Assembly: GCA_003313425.1 (NCBI GenBank)
Contig: NHZP01000010.1
Location: forward strand, 1-64,000
Source of the DNA: Pseudopyrenochaeta lycopersici
Lineage: Eukaryota > Ascomycota > Dothideomycetes > Pleosporales > Pseudopyrenochaetaceae
Direction: 5' to 3'
DNA: 64,000 nucleotides
The first letter of the stretch is position 1, and every line of letters starts with the position of its first letter. Shown here in pieces: positions 21,811 to 33,400 of the stretch. Both the position numbers and the translations under genes were made by a program. The notes below the pieces were generated by a model. The model made no database searches and had not been told where the DNA came from. It was given only the letters and a program-made list of their open reading frames with translations.

Positions 21811-22900
21811 AACCCTACTTTCTTTCTCCCTCTATACTATATTCTATCGCTTCGCTCTCCTCTTTCTTTTTCCTATTCAAAGCGGTTACCGAATCCCTAC
21901 TATCTTTCTTTAATACTGTATTCTATCGCTTTGCTCTCCTCTTTCTTACCTAAATAAAACCCCTTAGCGAATCTCTGCTATCTTTCCCTCTTTATACTAT
22001 ACCTTATTACTTTACTCCCCCCTTTCTTACCCTATAAAACTAGTTACCGAACCCCTACTACCTTACTCTCTCTATACTATATTCTATTACGTTACTCTCC
22101 TCTTTTATAACTCTATAAAACTAGTTACTAAATCTCTACTATCTTTCTCCCTTTATACTATATTATATTACTTTACTCTCTTAACCCTTAACTAAATAAT
22201 AGCCGTTAGCGAATCCCTACTACCTTACTCTCTCTATACTATATTATATTACTTCGCTCTCCTAACTCTTATCTCTATAAAACCGGTTAGCAAATCTCTA
22301 CTGTCTTTCTCTCTCTATACTATATTCTATTACTTTACTCTCCTAACTCTTACTCCTATAAAACTAGTTAGCGAATCCCTACTATTTATCTCCCTTAATA
22401 CTTTATATAATTACTTTACTCTTCTTTTTCTTTTCTCTATAATACTACTTACTAAAACCTTACTATTTATCTACCTCTATACTATTACTTCTATACTATT
22501 ACTTCTATACTATTACTTTGTTTTCTTAACTCTTAACTCTATAAAACTACAAACTAAAACTCTACTATCTATCTCCTTCTATACTATATTAAATTACTAA
22601 TCTCTTTTTTAACTAACTAAAACTATAAACTATATACCTACTATCTTTCTACTCTTATACTATATTCTATTACTTTCCTTTTTTTAACCTTAATAACATA
22701 AAACTACTTTCTACTTACTACTATCTACTTATACTAACTTTAAATAATATTTCTTAATAAATTTAAAACTATTTCTACTATCTTATTTTCTTTAAATTTT
22801 AAATCTTAATTTTACTACTTCTACTATACTACCTACTCTATTACTTATAACTTATAATTCTTCTCTACTATATTATATTACTTTACTTTTATTTTTTTTA
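21810..22900. repeat. ~80-bp tandem satellite array downstream of gene C
   Basis: Seven or more head-to-tail units of about 80 bp, each with GAATCCCTACTATCTTTCTC, a CTATACTATATTCTATTAC core and ATAAAACTAGTTA at the junction. They become more AT-rich towards 22900. The right half matches window positions 1-575. Unit-to-unit differences are mostly C/T, as RIP would give. Confidence 0.85.
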
Positions 22901-22903
22901 TAA

Positions 22904-22943
22904 CGTATATAGTAAGTAAGCGGGCTATATAAGCGAGCGGGCT
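22904..22943. repeat. Left TIR of the pogo element
   Basis: About 38 bp that pairs, inverted, with 24782-24819; mismatches are C/T transitions. Confidence 0.85.
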
Positions 22944-24781
22944 ACTCTACTAACTTTGCGCACCTCTATAAGCGTCCTACTTAACTATAAAATTAATTGC
23001 TATTTAGATATCTAGATACTAGCTTTAGCAGCACCTATAGTATCTTTTTTACATGTGCGCGAGTTATGTCTAGTCTCTCTGCATCTTTTACAGCGTGCTA
23101 GAGTCTTGCAGCTAGGCTCTAGTTACTCTCTACTTTAGCGCAGTTTACGCTCTATTTGCTGCTTAACCTCTTACTAAGTAAGTAAATCTTCTCTAGCTCC
23201 CTTTATTAAGACTCCTCCTTTCTAAATCTGCTTTCTCTTGCGCTTCTTCCGCTAAGTTACTACCTTATTAGCTTACTTAAGGCTAGTAATTCTATCCTCT
23301 ATTAGCTTAGCTTTATATATCCCTACTATAGCCCCCTTCTTAAACTAACTAAACGCCTTAATAATTAAGGCTAGTAATAAGCTGTTATGCTGTTAAAGGC
23401 GATCGCTAATTAGAGTAGATTGAGCCTTAAGCTTACGTACGTTCCTTAGTGTTTGAGGCTCCCAGAGAGCTCCTTGCTGAGCTCCTTGCTAAGCTCCTTG
23501 CTGAGCTGCGAGTTGAGCTCCTTGCTAAGCTGCGAGTTAAGCTGCTGGTGATAGCGTACGCAGTTAAACATCTAGCTTTGACAAGATAACGTCTACCTAG
23601 AGGGGGACAAGGCCTGCTCCTTAAAATACTAAGCGTATATTTATTAAAGTAAAAGCTTAATTAAAGGCTGCTTTAAAGGCAGGCAGAAATTCAAGCTTCG
23701 TAATGTGGTTGATGTGGGCCTTGATTAAGCTCTCTATACTAGCGGCTGTACGCCTTCTTAAGAGGAGAGAAGCAGCTAACGTTAAGAGGCTGCAGCAGAT
23801 AAGATGAGTATAGTAGCATGCAGAGGGTATAGATGTTACTCTCTCTGCAGATCTCTTGAAATTTAAGAGAGTAATAGCTCTCATGGCCATCAAGGATAAG
23901 CAGCCAACGCGCGCCTACTACCCTTGTCTTTGTGTAAGCATTAAAGTGCTTTAGCCACGCTACTCTAAGCTGATTAGTTGTCTAGCTATTATTACTAACT
24001 GAAATAGCCTAGTCGCGTGGAATAGCATCCTCCTAGTACCAGGCAGACAGGTAATACTGGCCGGCAAAGATTAGGAAGGGTAGGACTGTCCAGCCAGCTA
24101 CATTAATGCCTTGAATTAACGTTACCCACTCGCGGTTGCCTAGCTGGATAGCCTTTGGCCAACCCCTCCTCTCTAACCTAGTTACGACTAGCTGAGTCGT
24201 GATCTTACCCATCCTAAAGCCAGCTTCGTCAAAATTATATGTATCCTCATCTATAATACCGTATTTTACCTTTGTCTCCTCTACTAGCTTAAACCAGCAG
24301 CTTATTAGCTGAGAGTCTTCACATAGAGCTCTCTGCCTATCGTACGCTCAGGTAAAACATGTCGTAAGACTGTCTGTACGCTTGACAAAGTTATATGGCT
24401 ACTTCTGCCTAACCCTACCTTAACTGCGCGCTGCTAGCAGCTTATTAGCTATATCACCTATAGCTGCGTACGTAGGCGGAAATCCACGCTAATCTAGATT
24501 AAGGATATAATTAACTATTACCTCCTCTTCTAGCTAAGTAAGCTTCTTTAAGTTAGGCTAGTAATTGCGTTGGGTAAGCACGCTAGCGCGGCAGCGCTAA
24601 AGCGTGGTTTAAGAGACTTCAAACGTCTATGCAGCGACTTACTTAGTCTAAATTTAATCTAGATTAAGAGCTAAGATTACGAGATTAACGTTAGCCTCGC
24701 AAGGAGCTAGTTAAGGTTAAATTAGTGGAGACATAATTGATTAAAGTTAATGCGTTACGCAAAGTTAGTAGGGTGGCCTGC

Positions 24782-24819
24782 TCGCTTACATAGCCTGCTT
24801 ACTTACTATGTACGTTACT
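24782..24819. repeat. Right TIR of the pogo element
   Basis: Inverted partner of 22904-22943. It keeps more C and G residues than the left TIR, so it is less mutated. Confidence 0.85.
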
Positions 24820-24884
24820 CTCTTCTTCTTTTATCTTATTTAAACTAGTTAACTATTCTTTTATAAATACTATATAAATTATAT

Positions 24885-27800
24885 CTATTTCTTTCTTTCC
24901 TCTTCTAAGATACTATATATAATACTGGCTACTCCTTTACTAGTAATATGCTTAAAAATCCGCCTATCTTGATATACCTCTCCTATCCATCTACCTAGCT
25001 CCTCCTTACTATCTACCTGCCCTCGATATCCTACCTCCCAAAGCCTACTATCTTGAATTCCTCTACCTACCTCTAGCTTTGCTTTTGCCTCTGCTGCTAC
25101 TTGTAGCCCATATAGTACTGCTATCGCTACGTTCGGCCATGCGCAATCTGCCTGCCTACTACTCTGCTTACTGCTCTGCTTGCTGCTCTGCTTACTACCC
25201 TGCGTTCTGCCGCAGAGATACTCCATTATCCCACACTTCCAGCACGTTTGAACCTCCTTTTTATACCTTACCCTGCTCCGCAGCTCCTCTATATCCTGCA
25301 ACCCCTCCTGCCTAAGCCGCGGACACTGCCACAGACTATGTACTGCCGCCTCGCGCTCTCTCTGCTCGAGCTCCTGCTCGGCCTGCTGCTCGGCCTGCTG
25401 CTTGGCCTGCTGCTTGGCCTGCTGCTCGGCCTGCTGCTCAGCTTGCTGCTCAGCCTGCTCAGCCTGCTGCTCAGTCTGCAGCTCAGTCTGCTGCTCGGCC
25501 TGCTGCTCAGCTTGCTGCTCAGTCTGTTGCTCCGCCTCTTCCTCCTCTTGCTGCCCTGCCTCATACTCCTCCTCCTCTTCCTCCTGCTCTACTGCCACCT
25601 TGCCCTCCTCCCTCCTGAATACTTCATGCAACATACCCCAGCAGTATGGACACGTCGTCTGCGATAGCTCATCGAGCTTCGCCCGTACTACCTGCTCCTG
25701 CCTCGCCTGTACCTGCTCCTCGTCCTGCCACTGTTTCTGCCCTCCATACTCCTGCTCCTCACAGTTATCGCAGAACGCTATCTCTGCGCCTTCTGCTGCC
25801 CTGTCTGCTGCGCCGCCTACTCCTGTATCTGCTCTTGCCTGTAGCTGTCTGCAAGATAATCGCCTGCCGTCCATATACTGACTCATCACTGCTCTTCGAC
25901 AGCCTACTGTGCTGATAAACGCGTCCATCACCTCGCTATCGTTCATCAGTTGCTGCTCCTCAGCCTCTGCCTCAGCCTCTGCCTCTGCCTCTACCTCAGC
26001 CTTCTGCCACTGCTGTCCTTGCACGACTAGAATCACTGCCTTGCCTGCCCCTCGCGCTCGCCCGCTCTCCTGCACGAAATCAACCATCCCCCACGGCCTC
26101 TCTACATGCAGCGTAAAGAGCACCTGCGCGATATCTACTCCTACTCCAAGCGCTGACGTGCACGTGATTAGCCCTCCTAACTGCCTCCACCTCTCTAGCA
26201 CCTCTGCGCGCTCGGGCATGCCTGCGTGGTACGCTACGCAGCCTAGCTGCCTTGCTAGCTGCTCACACAGCGCCTTACTGCGACAGTACACGACCCCTTT
26301 CACTCTTGCTACCTCTCGTCCTACTGCTACCTCTGCTACCTGCGCGCTACTAAGCAACCTTGCCTCGTCCATCAGCCTGCGCGCGAGCTCTACAGCCGTC
26401 TCCTGTAGCTCTACCTTACGCCTGCAGCGAACTACTGTGTACTGCGTCCTACGTCGCTGCGTTGTCTCTGCGCGGATAATTGTTGCTCCGCGCATTAACA
26501 TTACCTCCTGTAGCTGCCTCTCCTGCGACGGCGGCAGCGTAGCTGTAAGTAGTACCTGCTGGCACGGCAGTAGCCGAAGATCCTTTAGCCTCTGCAGCTT
26601 TGTCCGCCACGAGTCTGCTGTAATAACAACATGCGACTCATCAACTACTACCCGCTGTAGCACTCCCTGCCGTGCAAGTAAGCTGGCGTATGAGAGAAAC
26701 TGCCTGCTGCTACTTCCTACGTAATCAGCGCTAACTACTATAATAGTAGCTAGCGTCCGGCGGTTCTAATAGTCGCCCTCAATCCCTGCCTTCCACTCAG
26801 CTACCTTAATACCTGCCTGCCTAAGCCGTACAAGCATATCCTGGATTAGTGCCCGATATGGTACAACAAAGATCGTAATGCTACCTATCTCTGCCCTCTG
26901 TTCTGCCTGCTGCTGCTCAAGTACTGCTGGAGCAAATGCGAGTAGCGTCTTACCTCCGCCTGTTAGTAGTACTACTACCAGCGGACTGAGCCCTCGTACA
27001 ACAGCCTGTAGTGCGATCTCCTGCGTAGCTGACTTGTACTTGACTGGATAATCAGCTGAGAGACAGAGCACCTGTCGAATAGCGTCCTCAAGCCCTCTCC
27101 TCTCCTTGTTGCCCTTGCCTTGAGTAGATACTGCTGCTACAGCCGCGGTACCCTCTTCGCCTACTCTCGCCCTCTTCTGCCTGCGGCTGTGCTCGCTACT
27201 ATCCTGCGCCTGCTCAGTAACGCCTCCCCCCTGTTTCCGCTTCGATAGCTACTTCTCCTGCTGCTTCTCTTTCTCTGCCCCTGCCCCTGCCCCTACTCCT
27301 GCCCCTGCCTCTGCGAAGCCAAGAAACGCGTGCCACGTACAGCTCAGCGTGCGGAACACGTCAATTGACCGCGCGCTGAGCCCCTGCACCAGATCAGCCT
27401 GCACAGCGTACGCTACCATGCCAATCGCTGTCGTCCGCCCGTTCTGTAGCTCAAGCGGATCCTCGCCATCGTCCTCGCTGCCTGCCTCTGCCTCCTCTGC
27501 CGTCCTACCTTAAGCTAGCTCTGCGCGATAGCTGGCAGCAAACCGCTCGCCTACTACCTCCCTCCCAATCCCTATAGCAGTATGGCGGTAGTCCTGCGTC
27601 GTCAACCGCGTGCCCAGCCAGGCTGCTGACTCAGCCGCCATCACACGCGTTAATTGATCTGTCTCCCATGGGCCCTGCTCATTAGCCCAGAGATAGTCAG
27701 TCGTGTGCGCTGACGCCTGCTTCCCTAGCCCGCTGAGCAGCATCGCCCGCAGTGGCCGTGCGTAGAGCAGGTACGCCGCAATTAGCTGCCCTACTGCCTC

Positions 27801-28264
27801 TGGCAGGAAGCGCGCTACTACCTTAGGCTGATCCTACTGCGCCTGCGTCTTATAGTAGCGCGTTACTAGCGTTACCTGCCCATCAATTACGTAGAGGTTG
27901 CAATCCTGAAGCACCCCGTTCCGCCACCGAACTGAGAGCAGCTTAGACCCACGCGCTGGCTGGCCGCCTGTTATGTGGACCGCGAGGCAGAGTAGGTTAA
28001 GAAAGCGATTAATCTGGCGTAGGTGCTGCCGCACCCTGCGTCTGTTCTACTGTACTAGCTGCTGCGCGTCCTCCTGCTGCTCGCTTACTACCCCCTTCTG
28101 CTGCTTATATAAGCGCTGGCCTGCTGGCGTAGTTGACAGCTGCTGCAGCATCCACTGCTCGCCCTCCTGCAGGCGTGCTACTGAGAGAAACGAGAGCCCA
28201 CGCCGTACTATACTTACGTCGTCTTGGATCGCTGCAAGATTAAGAGGTGGCGGGCTGCTAGCCG

Positions 28265-28298
<34 letters not shown>

Positions 28299-30143
28299 CG
28301 CCCTCTCCTCCTGCTCCTGCTCCTGCTCCTGCTGTACCTAGAGCACCTGCTCCTACAGTACCTGCGCAGCCTCTGCTACAATACCCTGCGCTATCGCGCA
28401 GAGCTGCGCTAGCGCAACAGGACGGCCCTTAATAAAGAACGTCTGCCGATTAGCTGACCACCACATACTACCTGCAATGCTGCTAGGCGTCTGTTGCGAG
28501 ATAAACTTAGCGTATGCTAGCAGGCTTAGCATTGTGCTTATTGGGCTGTGCGAGCCGTCTATAAGGTGCCTAGCTCGCTTCTGCAGTAGTACTAGCGTCT
28601 CTGTAGCGCCTTGATTACTGCGCTGCGCGGAGGGCAGGAAGGCCTCAGCTGCTATTACCCTCACGCAGTACACAAGCGAGCCAAGCAGTGTTGAATACTC
28701 TGCTGCCCTACGCAGCCGCAGCGTCTCTGGATTGATACCTAGCACAGCAAGGAAGTGTACAACGCCGCTCTTAAACGGCTGGTGGACAACCTCCTGGCAG
28801 ATCAGCTCCTTAAACAGGCGCAGCACGTACTTCTGCTGATCTTGAGCTACCTGGCTGTCGCTGCTATCCTGGTGGTACGAGAGAAGCTTCCAGAGCCTCC
28901 TAGCTGCTAGCCTCTGCCTACCATGCCAGGGGAATAGGCGGGCGATATGCTGCAGTCCGTGCTCTGCCTCTGCCTCGGCCTCGTCCTGCTGCTGCTGCTG
29001 CTCCTCCTCTATAGCGACTAGGCGCAGGCAGTAGCAGAGTAGACGAGCCCACAGCCTGGCCGCGCGCTGCTGGCTCTCCTTATTCTGCATCTTAGCCAGC
29101 AGCCGTACGTCAGGCTCATGCGCCTTAGCACTACGCAGCCAGCGCAGCGTATCAATCGCAAGCGTGCTAAGGCCCTGTACCGCCTGCTCTACCAGCTGCT
29201 CTACTGCAGCTACCAGCTGCTGCAGCGCAGGCTCGTCGTCGCCTGGCAGCCGGATCGCGTGGGCTAGCAGCCTCCAGTTAGGATAGGCCTGCAGGTGCTC
29301 CTCCCAGCGCGTCCTCTTGATCCAGCCTGTACGGTCCTTGGCGGCTGTCTCCTCTGCGATGCGATCCATAGCCTCGCTATCGTCGCGCTTAATAGCCTGC
29401 CAGCTCAACGTGAGATGAGCTAGCGCCTCCTGCTGCTGTTGCTGCTCTGTCTGCTGTCGCCCTGCCTGCTGCTGCCCTGCCTGCTGCTGCCCTGCCTGCT
29501 GCTGCCCTGCCTGCTGCTGCCTTGCCTGCTGCTGCCCTGCCTACTGCTGCCCTGCCTGCTGCTGCCCTGCCTGCTGCTGCCCTGCCTGCTGCTGCTGCTG
29601 CTGCTGCTGTTCTGCCTGCGCCTGCTGCTCAGCTACCTGCTCCTCCTCCTCCTCCTGTACAATAAAATAGCGAACGTAGCGCCGTTCGCGGAAAAAAGTC
29701 TGCACCTTAACTGGCCTCCATAGCTGCGTGGCGTGCTCCTGGTGCGAGGTCGCAGAGGCAGAGGACTAGCGTGTAAGCTTTATACCGTGCTGCTGGTTTA
29801 TATGTTTCTGTATACACTTACGGCTTGTGCTTAGAAAGCCGCAGCGCTTGCTAGTAGTAGTGCTACTACTACTGCTGCTGCTGCTACTGCTAGCGACGTG
29901 ATTACAGCAGAGAAATGCGTCCTAAGGGGAACCTAGCTCCGCGATAGGAGGGCTGTTTGGTTGAGGGAGAGGGACCTCCGCTGGCGGGTTTAAGTTAAGG
30001 CCTTAGTAGGCTGTAAGCAGCTCTCTCCGCTGCGTTGCAGGCATACTATGCTGGCGCTCTAGGTGCTGATTGAGGCTGTAGACAGCGCAGGTATGCTGGC
30101 GGCAGACAAGGACGCTGTAGGATGGGAGAAAGGTAAACATCAT
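24885..30143 (-). pseudogene. OrsD - recombinase-like - RecQ helicase, decayed (gene C)
   Basis: ATG at 30143 and TAG at 24885 lie in one frame, 1753 codons apart, broken by exactly 11 internal stops (codon starts on the plus strand 30003, 29922, 29766, 29541, 28353, 28338, 28047, 27834, 27510, 27249, 26766). All are TAG or TAA and fit CAG/CAA mutated at CpA. Order: OrsD fingers (VCRQHTCAVYSLNQHLERQH at ~30105; KHINQQHG at ~29790); (QQQGA)n and poly-Gln; recombinase-like core with TGGQPARGSKLLSV (~27950), QDYRHTAIGIGR (~27590) and LQNGRTTAIGMVAY (~27440, Arg where His is expected); RecQ helicase with TGGGKTLLAFAP (~26970), VVVDESHVVI (DESH, ~26640), VLLTATLPPS (~26540), ALGVGVDIAQ and QESGRARGAG (~26150-26060); Ala-Glu repeat; CPYCWG and CWKCG Cys module; QAEQQ tract. 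Related to telomere-linked helicases, but with a recombinase-like core. Confidence 0.9.
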
Positions 30144-30450
30144 AGATAGTCTTTCTTTTTCTCTCTTTTGTTCCCTCTCGCTTTTACTCTTATTTATTCT
30201 ATTATATAGAACGCGTAGTTACGCGTCTAGGAACGCGATTTATGCTCTAACGCGTTACGCGTAGGTACTAGCTAATCTAGGTTAGAGCACTAGCTAAGAA
30301 AGGTTTAGTCGCAGAATAAAGGGGGCGGACGCATTCTTCTAGGTGTTCTCCTTCTGTTTCGTAAGATTAGCGAACGCACAGGGCAAGAGAAAAAAGGGGC
30401 AGACCTCATAGTTCTGGGGATCCATATGCCTGGAAACTAAGACTACTAAA
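30144..30450. other. 5' flank of gene C / gypsy junction
   Basis: Contains ACGCGT-rich motifs (30210-30260) upstream of gene C and a boundary to the mutated gypsy sequence. I find no copy of the 250-bp LTR here, so the 5' end of the gypsy element is missing or too altered to see. Confidence 0.5.
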
Positions 30451-33400
30451 TATAGAAGTCTTTAAGAAAGGCTCGCATAAGTAATATCTTTAATAGAAAA
30501 TAAAGGTCTAAGCAAAGCTGTACAGAGACTGTGCAGCCTACCTAGACGATAACAGTAGAGTGAATTACGTTATTACTTGTACAACAGGCTAAGCGTTTAA
30601 CGCCCTTAGCCTATATGTAACAAACCTTATAAATAGGCTAGTAACGCTATTCCTCCTTAAGCTATAGTCCTACCTTAATAACTTCTTTAAGGACTCTACA
30701 GTAAGAGAGAAAGCCCTTAAATACCTCCATACGACTAAGCAAGGAAGAACAAAATTTAACCTTTATATCTAAGCGTTTAACCTTAAGCTCCTTAAAGCTA
30801 GGTTAGATAACGTAAGCTACGTTTAGAAGATTAACTATCTTAAGAGTAGCTTAAACAGTAAGCTGCTAAGAACCTAAGCAGGTTATTAACTACTATTTAG
30901 AGAAACGTACAAAGAGTTCGTACGACAGACTAAAGTAACCTAGGAAAATTTAAGAGCTATAGAGAGAATTACTATAAGTAAGAGCTATATAGGCGAAGTA
31001 TATAACACGCAGAGCTAACTAATAACCTAAAGAGATAATAATAAGATAGACTAGACAACTTCTATAGGAGCTTACTAGCTCTGTACGAAACTTAGAAAAG
31101 AATTCTAGGGAACACGTAAACAAGTCTAAGAAAGAAAAGAGAATAGCGCCTATTTAAGGTGTAGTCTGTACGACTACTAAGTAGCCTAGTGTAAAACAAA
31201 GTTATTAAATAGCTAAGAAGGCTATCGTATAAGACAGGTTAATAAACCTGTAAAACCTATAAAGATTACATCTACAACTACTAAATAAGTAACAGAATCC
31301 CTATCCTTCTTAGATAAGGGAAAAGAGTAGCTCTAGCATAAAGTTATGTGCTAGAGCCCGCATAAGTCTAAAACCCTATACAAATAATAAGGTTACTTTT
31401 ACTACAGCTAGTAACTACAAAACCTATATCTATAAATGTTATTATTAATTCTATATAACTAGCTACTGCTATAATTAATAACAGTTACTGCACCTACTGT
31501 TTATTAAGTAAGAAACTCGTAAGGGACTTAAACTTACTACGTATTAAGATCCTCTCTATTAAGATTAAAGGAGTAAATAAATAAAAGAGTATAGTATTAT
31601 ACATTACTAAATTTTTATTAGATGTAGGAGGAATACAGCAGCACGTAGCTGCGTACGTTACCCTAACTACTTACTAATACAATATAATCCTTAGGAAGAC
31701 TTAGTTAGAGAGTATTAAAGGCGTTATTAACGCAAAGAAGAAACTTCTATACTTAAAAGTATATAAGGTTACTATACGCAGTATAGAACACGCTACCTTA
31801 GACTTTAGCTATACCCTAGTATTAGCTATAGCTTTCTAATACTATGTATAATACTACAGATAAAGCTATAGTAAGACTTAAATCTTTGCTATAAGCCTAA
31901 GGGATATTAAGAAAGTACTACGCCTAAAGGTCTAGAAAATACTGCAGGAAATATGCGACGCCCTACTAGCTCACGTACGACCTTATCTAAAGATGTTCCT
32001 ACCTAAAGAAGGAAATAAGCTACCTCTATAGCGAGGCCTATAATAAGACTACGTAATAAAGTTAGAAGAGAAGGATAGATAGAAGCTAGAGATACTATAC
32101 AGACCTCTCTATGTAATATTAAGAGATAAACTCTTAGTACTAAGGAAGACGCTATTAGACCTCCTAGATAAAAGGTTTATCTGTGCAAGTAGCTTACTAG
32201 CGGCCTTACCTATACTATTTGTACGTAAGCTAGGAGGAGGACTATAATTCTGTGTAGACTATAGAGCTCTTAACGCCCTAACTAAGAAGGACTGTTACCT
32301 ACTACCTCTTATACGTAAGACGTTAAACTAAATTAGATAAGCTACATAGTATACTAAGCTAGACGTTACTGCAGCATTCTATAAGATAAGGATAAGCAAA
32401 GGATTAGAATAGATAACTGCGTTTTAAACACGATTTAGATCGTACGAGTAGCTAGTAACGCCCTTTAGCTTAGTAAATACACTAAGTACCTTCTAGAGGT
32501 ATATTAACTAGGCCCTACAAGACTTCTTAGATAACTTTGCCTCTATATACTTAGATAATATCCTTATCTTTACTAAAGGATCCCTCTCTTAGCACTACGC
32601 CTACGTACGAAAAGTATTAGATTGCCTATAAGAAGTAAGACTACACCTAGAACTAAGTAAATGCAAGTTTAATATTTAGCGTATAAAGTACCTTAGCTTT
32701 ATCCTAGAAGTATAGAAGAGTATATCTATAGACTCTAAGAAAGTCTAAGCTATTTAAGAATAGGAGGCCCTAATAATAGTTAAAGGCGTATAAAGATTCT
32801 TAGGGTTTACTAACTTCTATAGACGCTTTATCTTAAACTTCTCCTAACTAGTAAAGCCTCTTATATAGCTAATAAAAAAAGAAGAGAAATTCTTATAGGA
32901 TATAGAATAAGAGCAGAGTTTCTAAGCTCTTAAGGATGCATTCTTAGCAGACGAAGTCCTTGCTACTTTCTTACCTAAATAACAGATAATAGTAGAATAT
33001 AACTCTTTAGGCTTTACTATAGGTAGGGTACTATTATAAGAAGATAAGTAAGGAACTCTTTATATAGTAGCTTACCTCTTAAGGAAATTTCTAGCGTATA
33101 AGAGTAACTACCTAATTTATAATAAGGAGTTGCTAGTAGTTATTACATGCCTAAATAAATAGGACGCAGAACTCTGTAGCGTACGAGAATTTAAAGTAAT
33201 TACTAACTATAAGAACCTAGAGTACTTTATAAAGAAGTAAAAGATAATAGAATAACACGTACGATAGTTAGTCTACCTATTACAGTTTAATAATATGAAG
33301 CTGTAGTACTATCTAGGTAAGGAGAACACCTAAGCGGACGCACTATCTAGAAGAGACCAGGACCTACTACAAGGAACAGACGACAGCTGCCTAGCAAGCA

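Larger units (their letters stand above)
22901..24822 (-). mobile_element. pogo/Fot-type DNA transposon, mutated
   Basis: Terminal inverted repeats of about 40 bp bound the element: GTATATAGTAAGTAAGCGGG at 22904 and, inverted, GTACATAGTAAGTAAGCAGG from 24819. They differ only by C/T-type changes, and TA flanks are compatible with a TA target. The minus strand encodes a DDE1/CENP-B-type transposase with many stops: YNFDEAGFRMG (~24230), GNREWVTLIQGIN (~24130), [12 protein letters not shown] (~23900) and SSHLLQPLNVSCFSPLKKAY (~23780-23730). An N-terminal GFPPTYAAIGDIANKL segment lies at ~24480. It inserted into the satellite block downstream of gene C. Confidence 0.85.

Noticed and set aside
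25248..25881. Leu- or Cys-rich plus-strand proteins
   Set aside because: They translate the CTG/TGC side of the Gln/Ala/Glu repeats of gene C and have no independent support. The same applies to 2242-2517 and 29439-29723.
24885..30143. In-frame TAG/TAA at Gln positions as a reassigned genetic code
   Set aside because: Clean genes in the same window (3567-4768, 8082-12473, 38272-39984) end at ordinary TAG/TAA/TGA and have no internal ones, and the transposons show the same CpA-to-TpA changes in non-stop codons (Cys and His to Tyr). Mutation explains it better.
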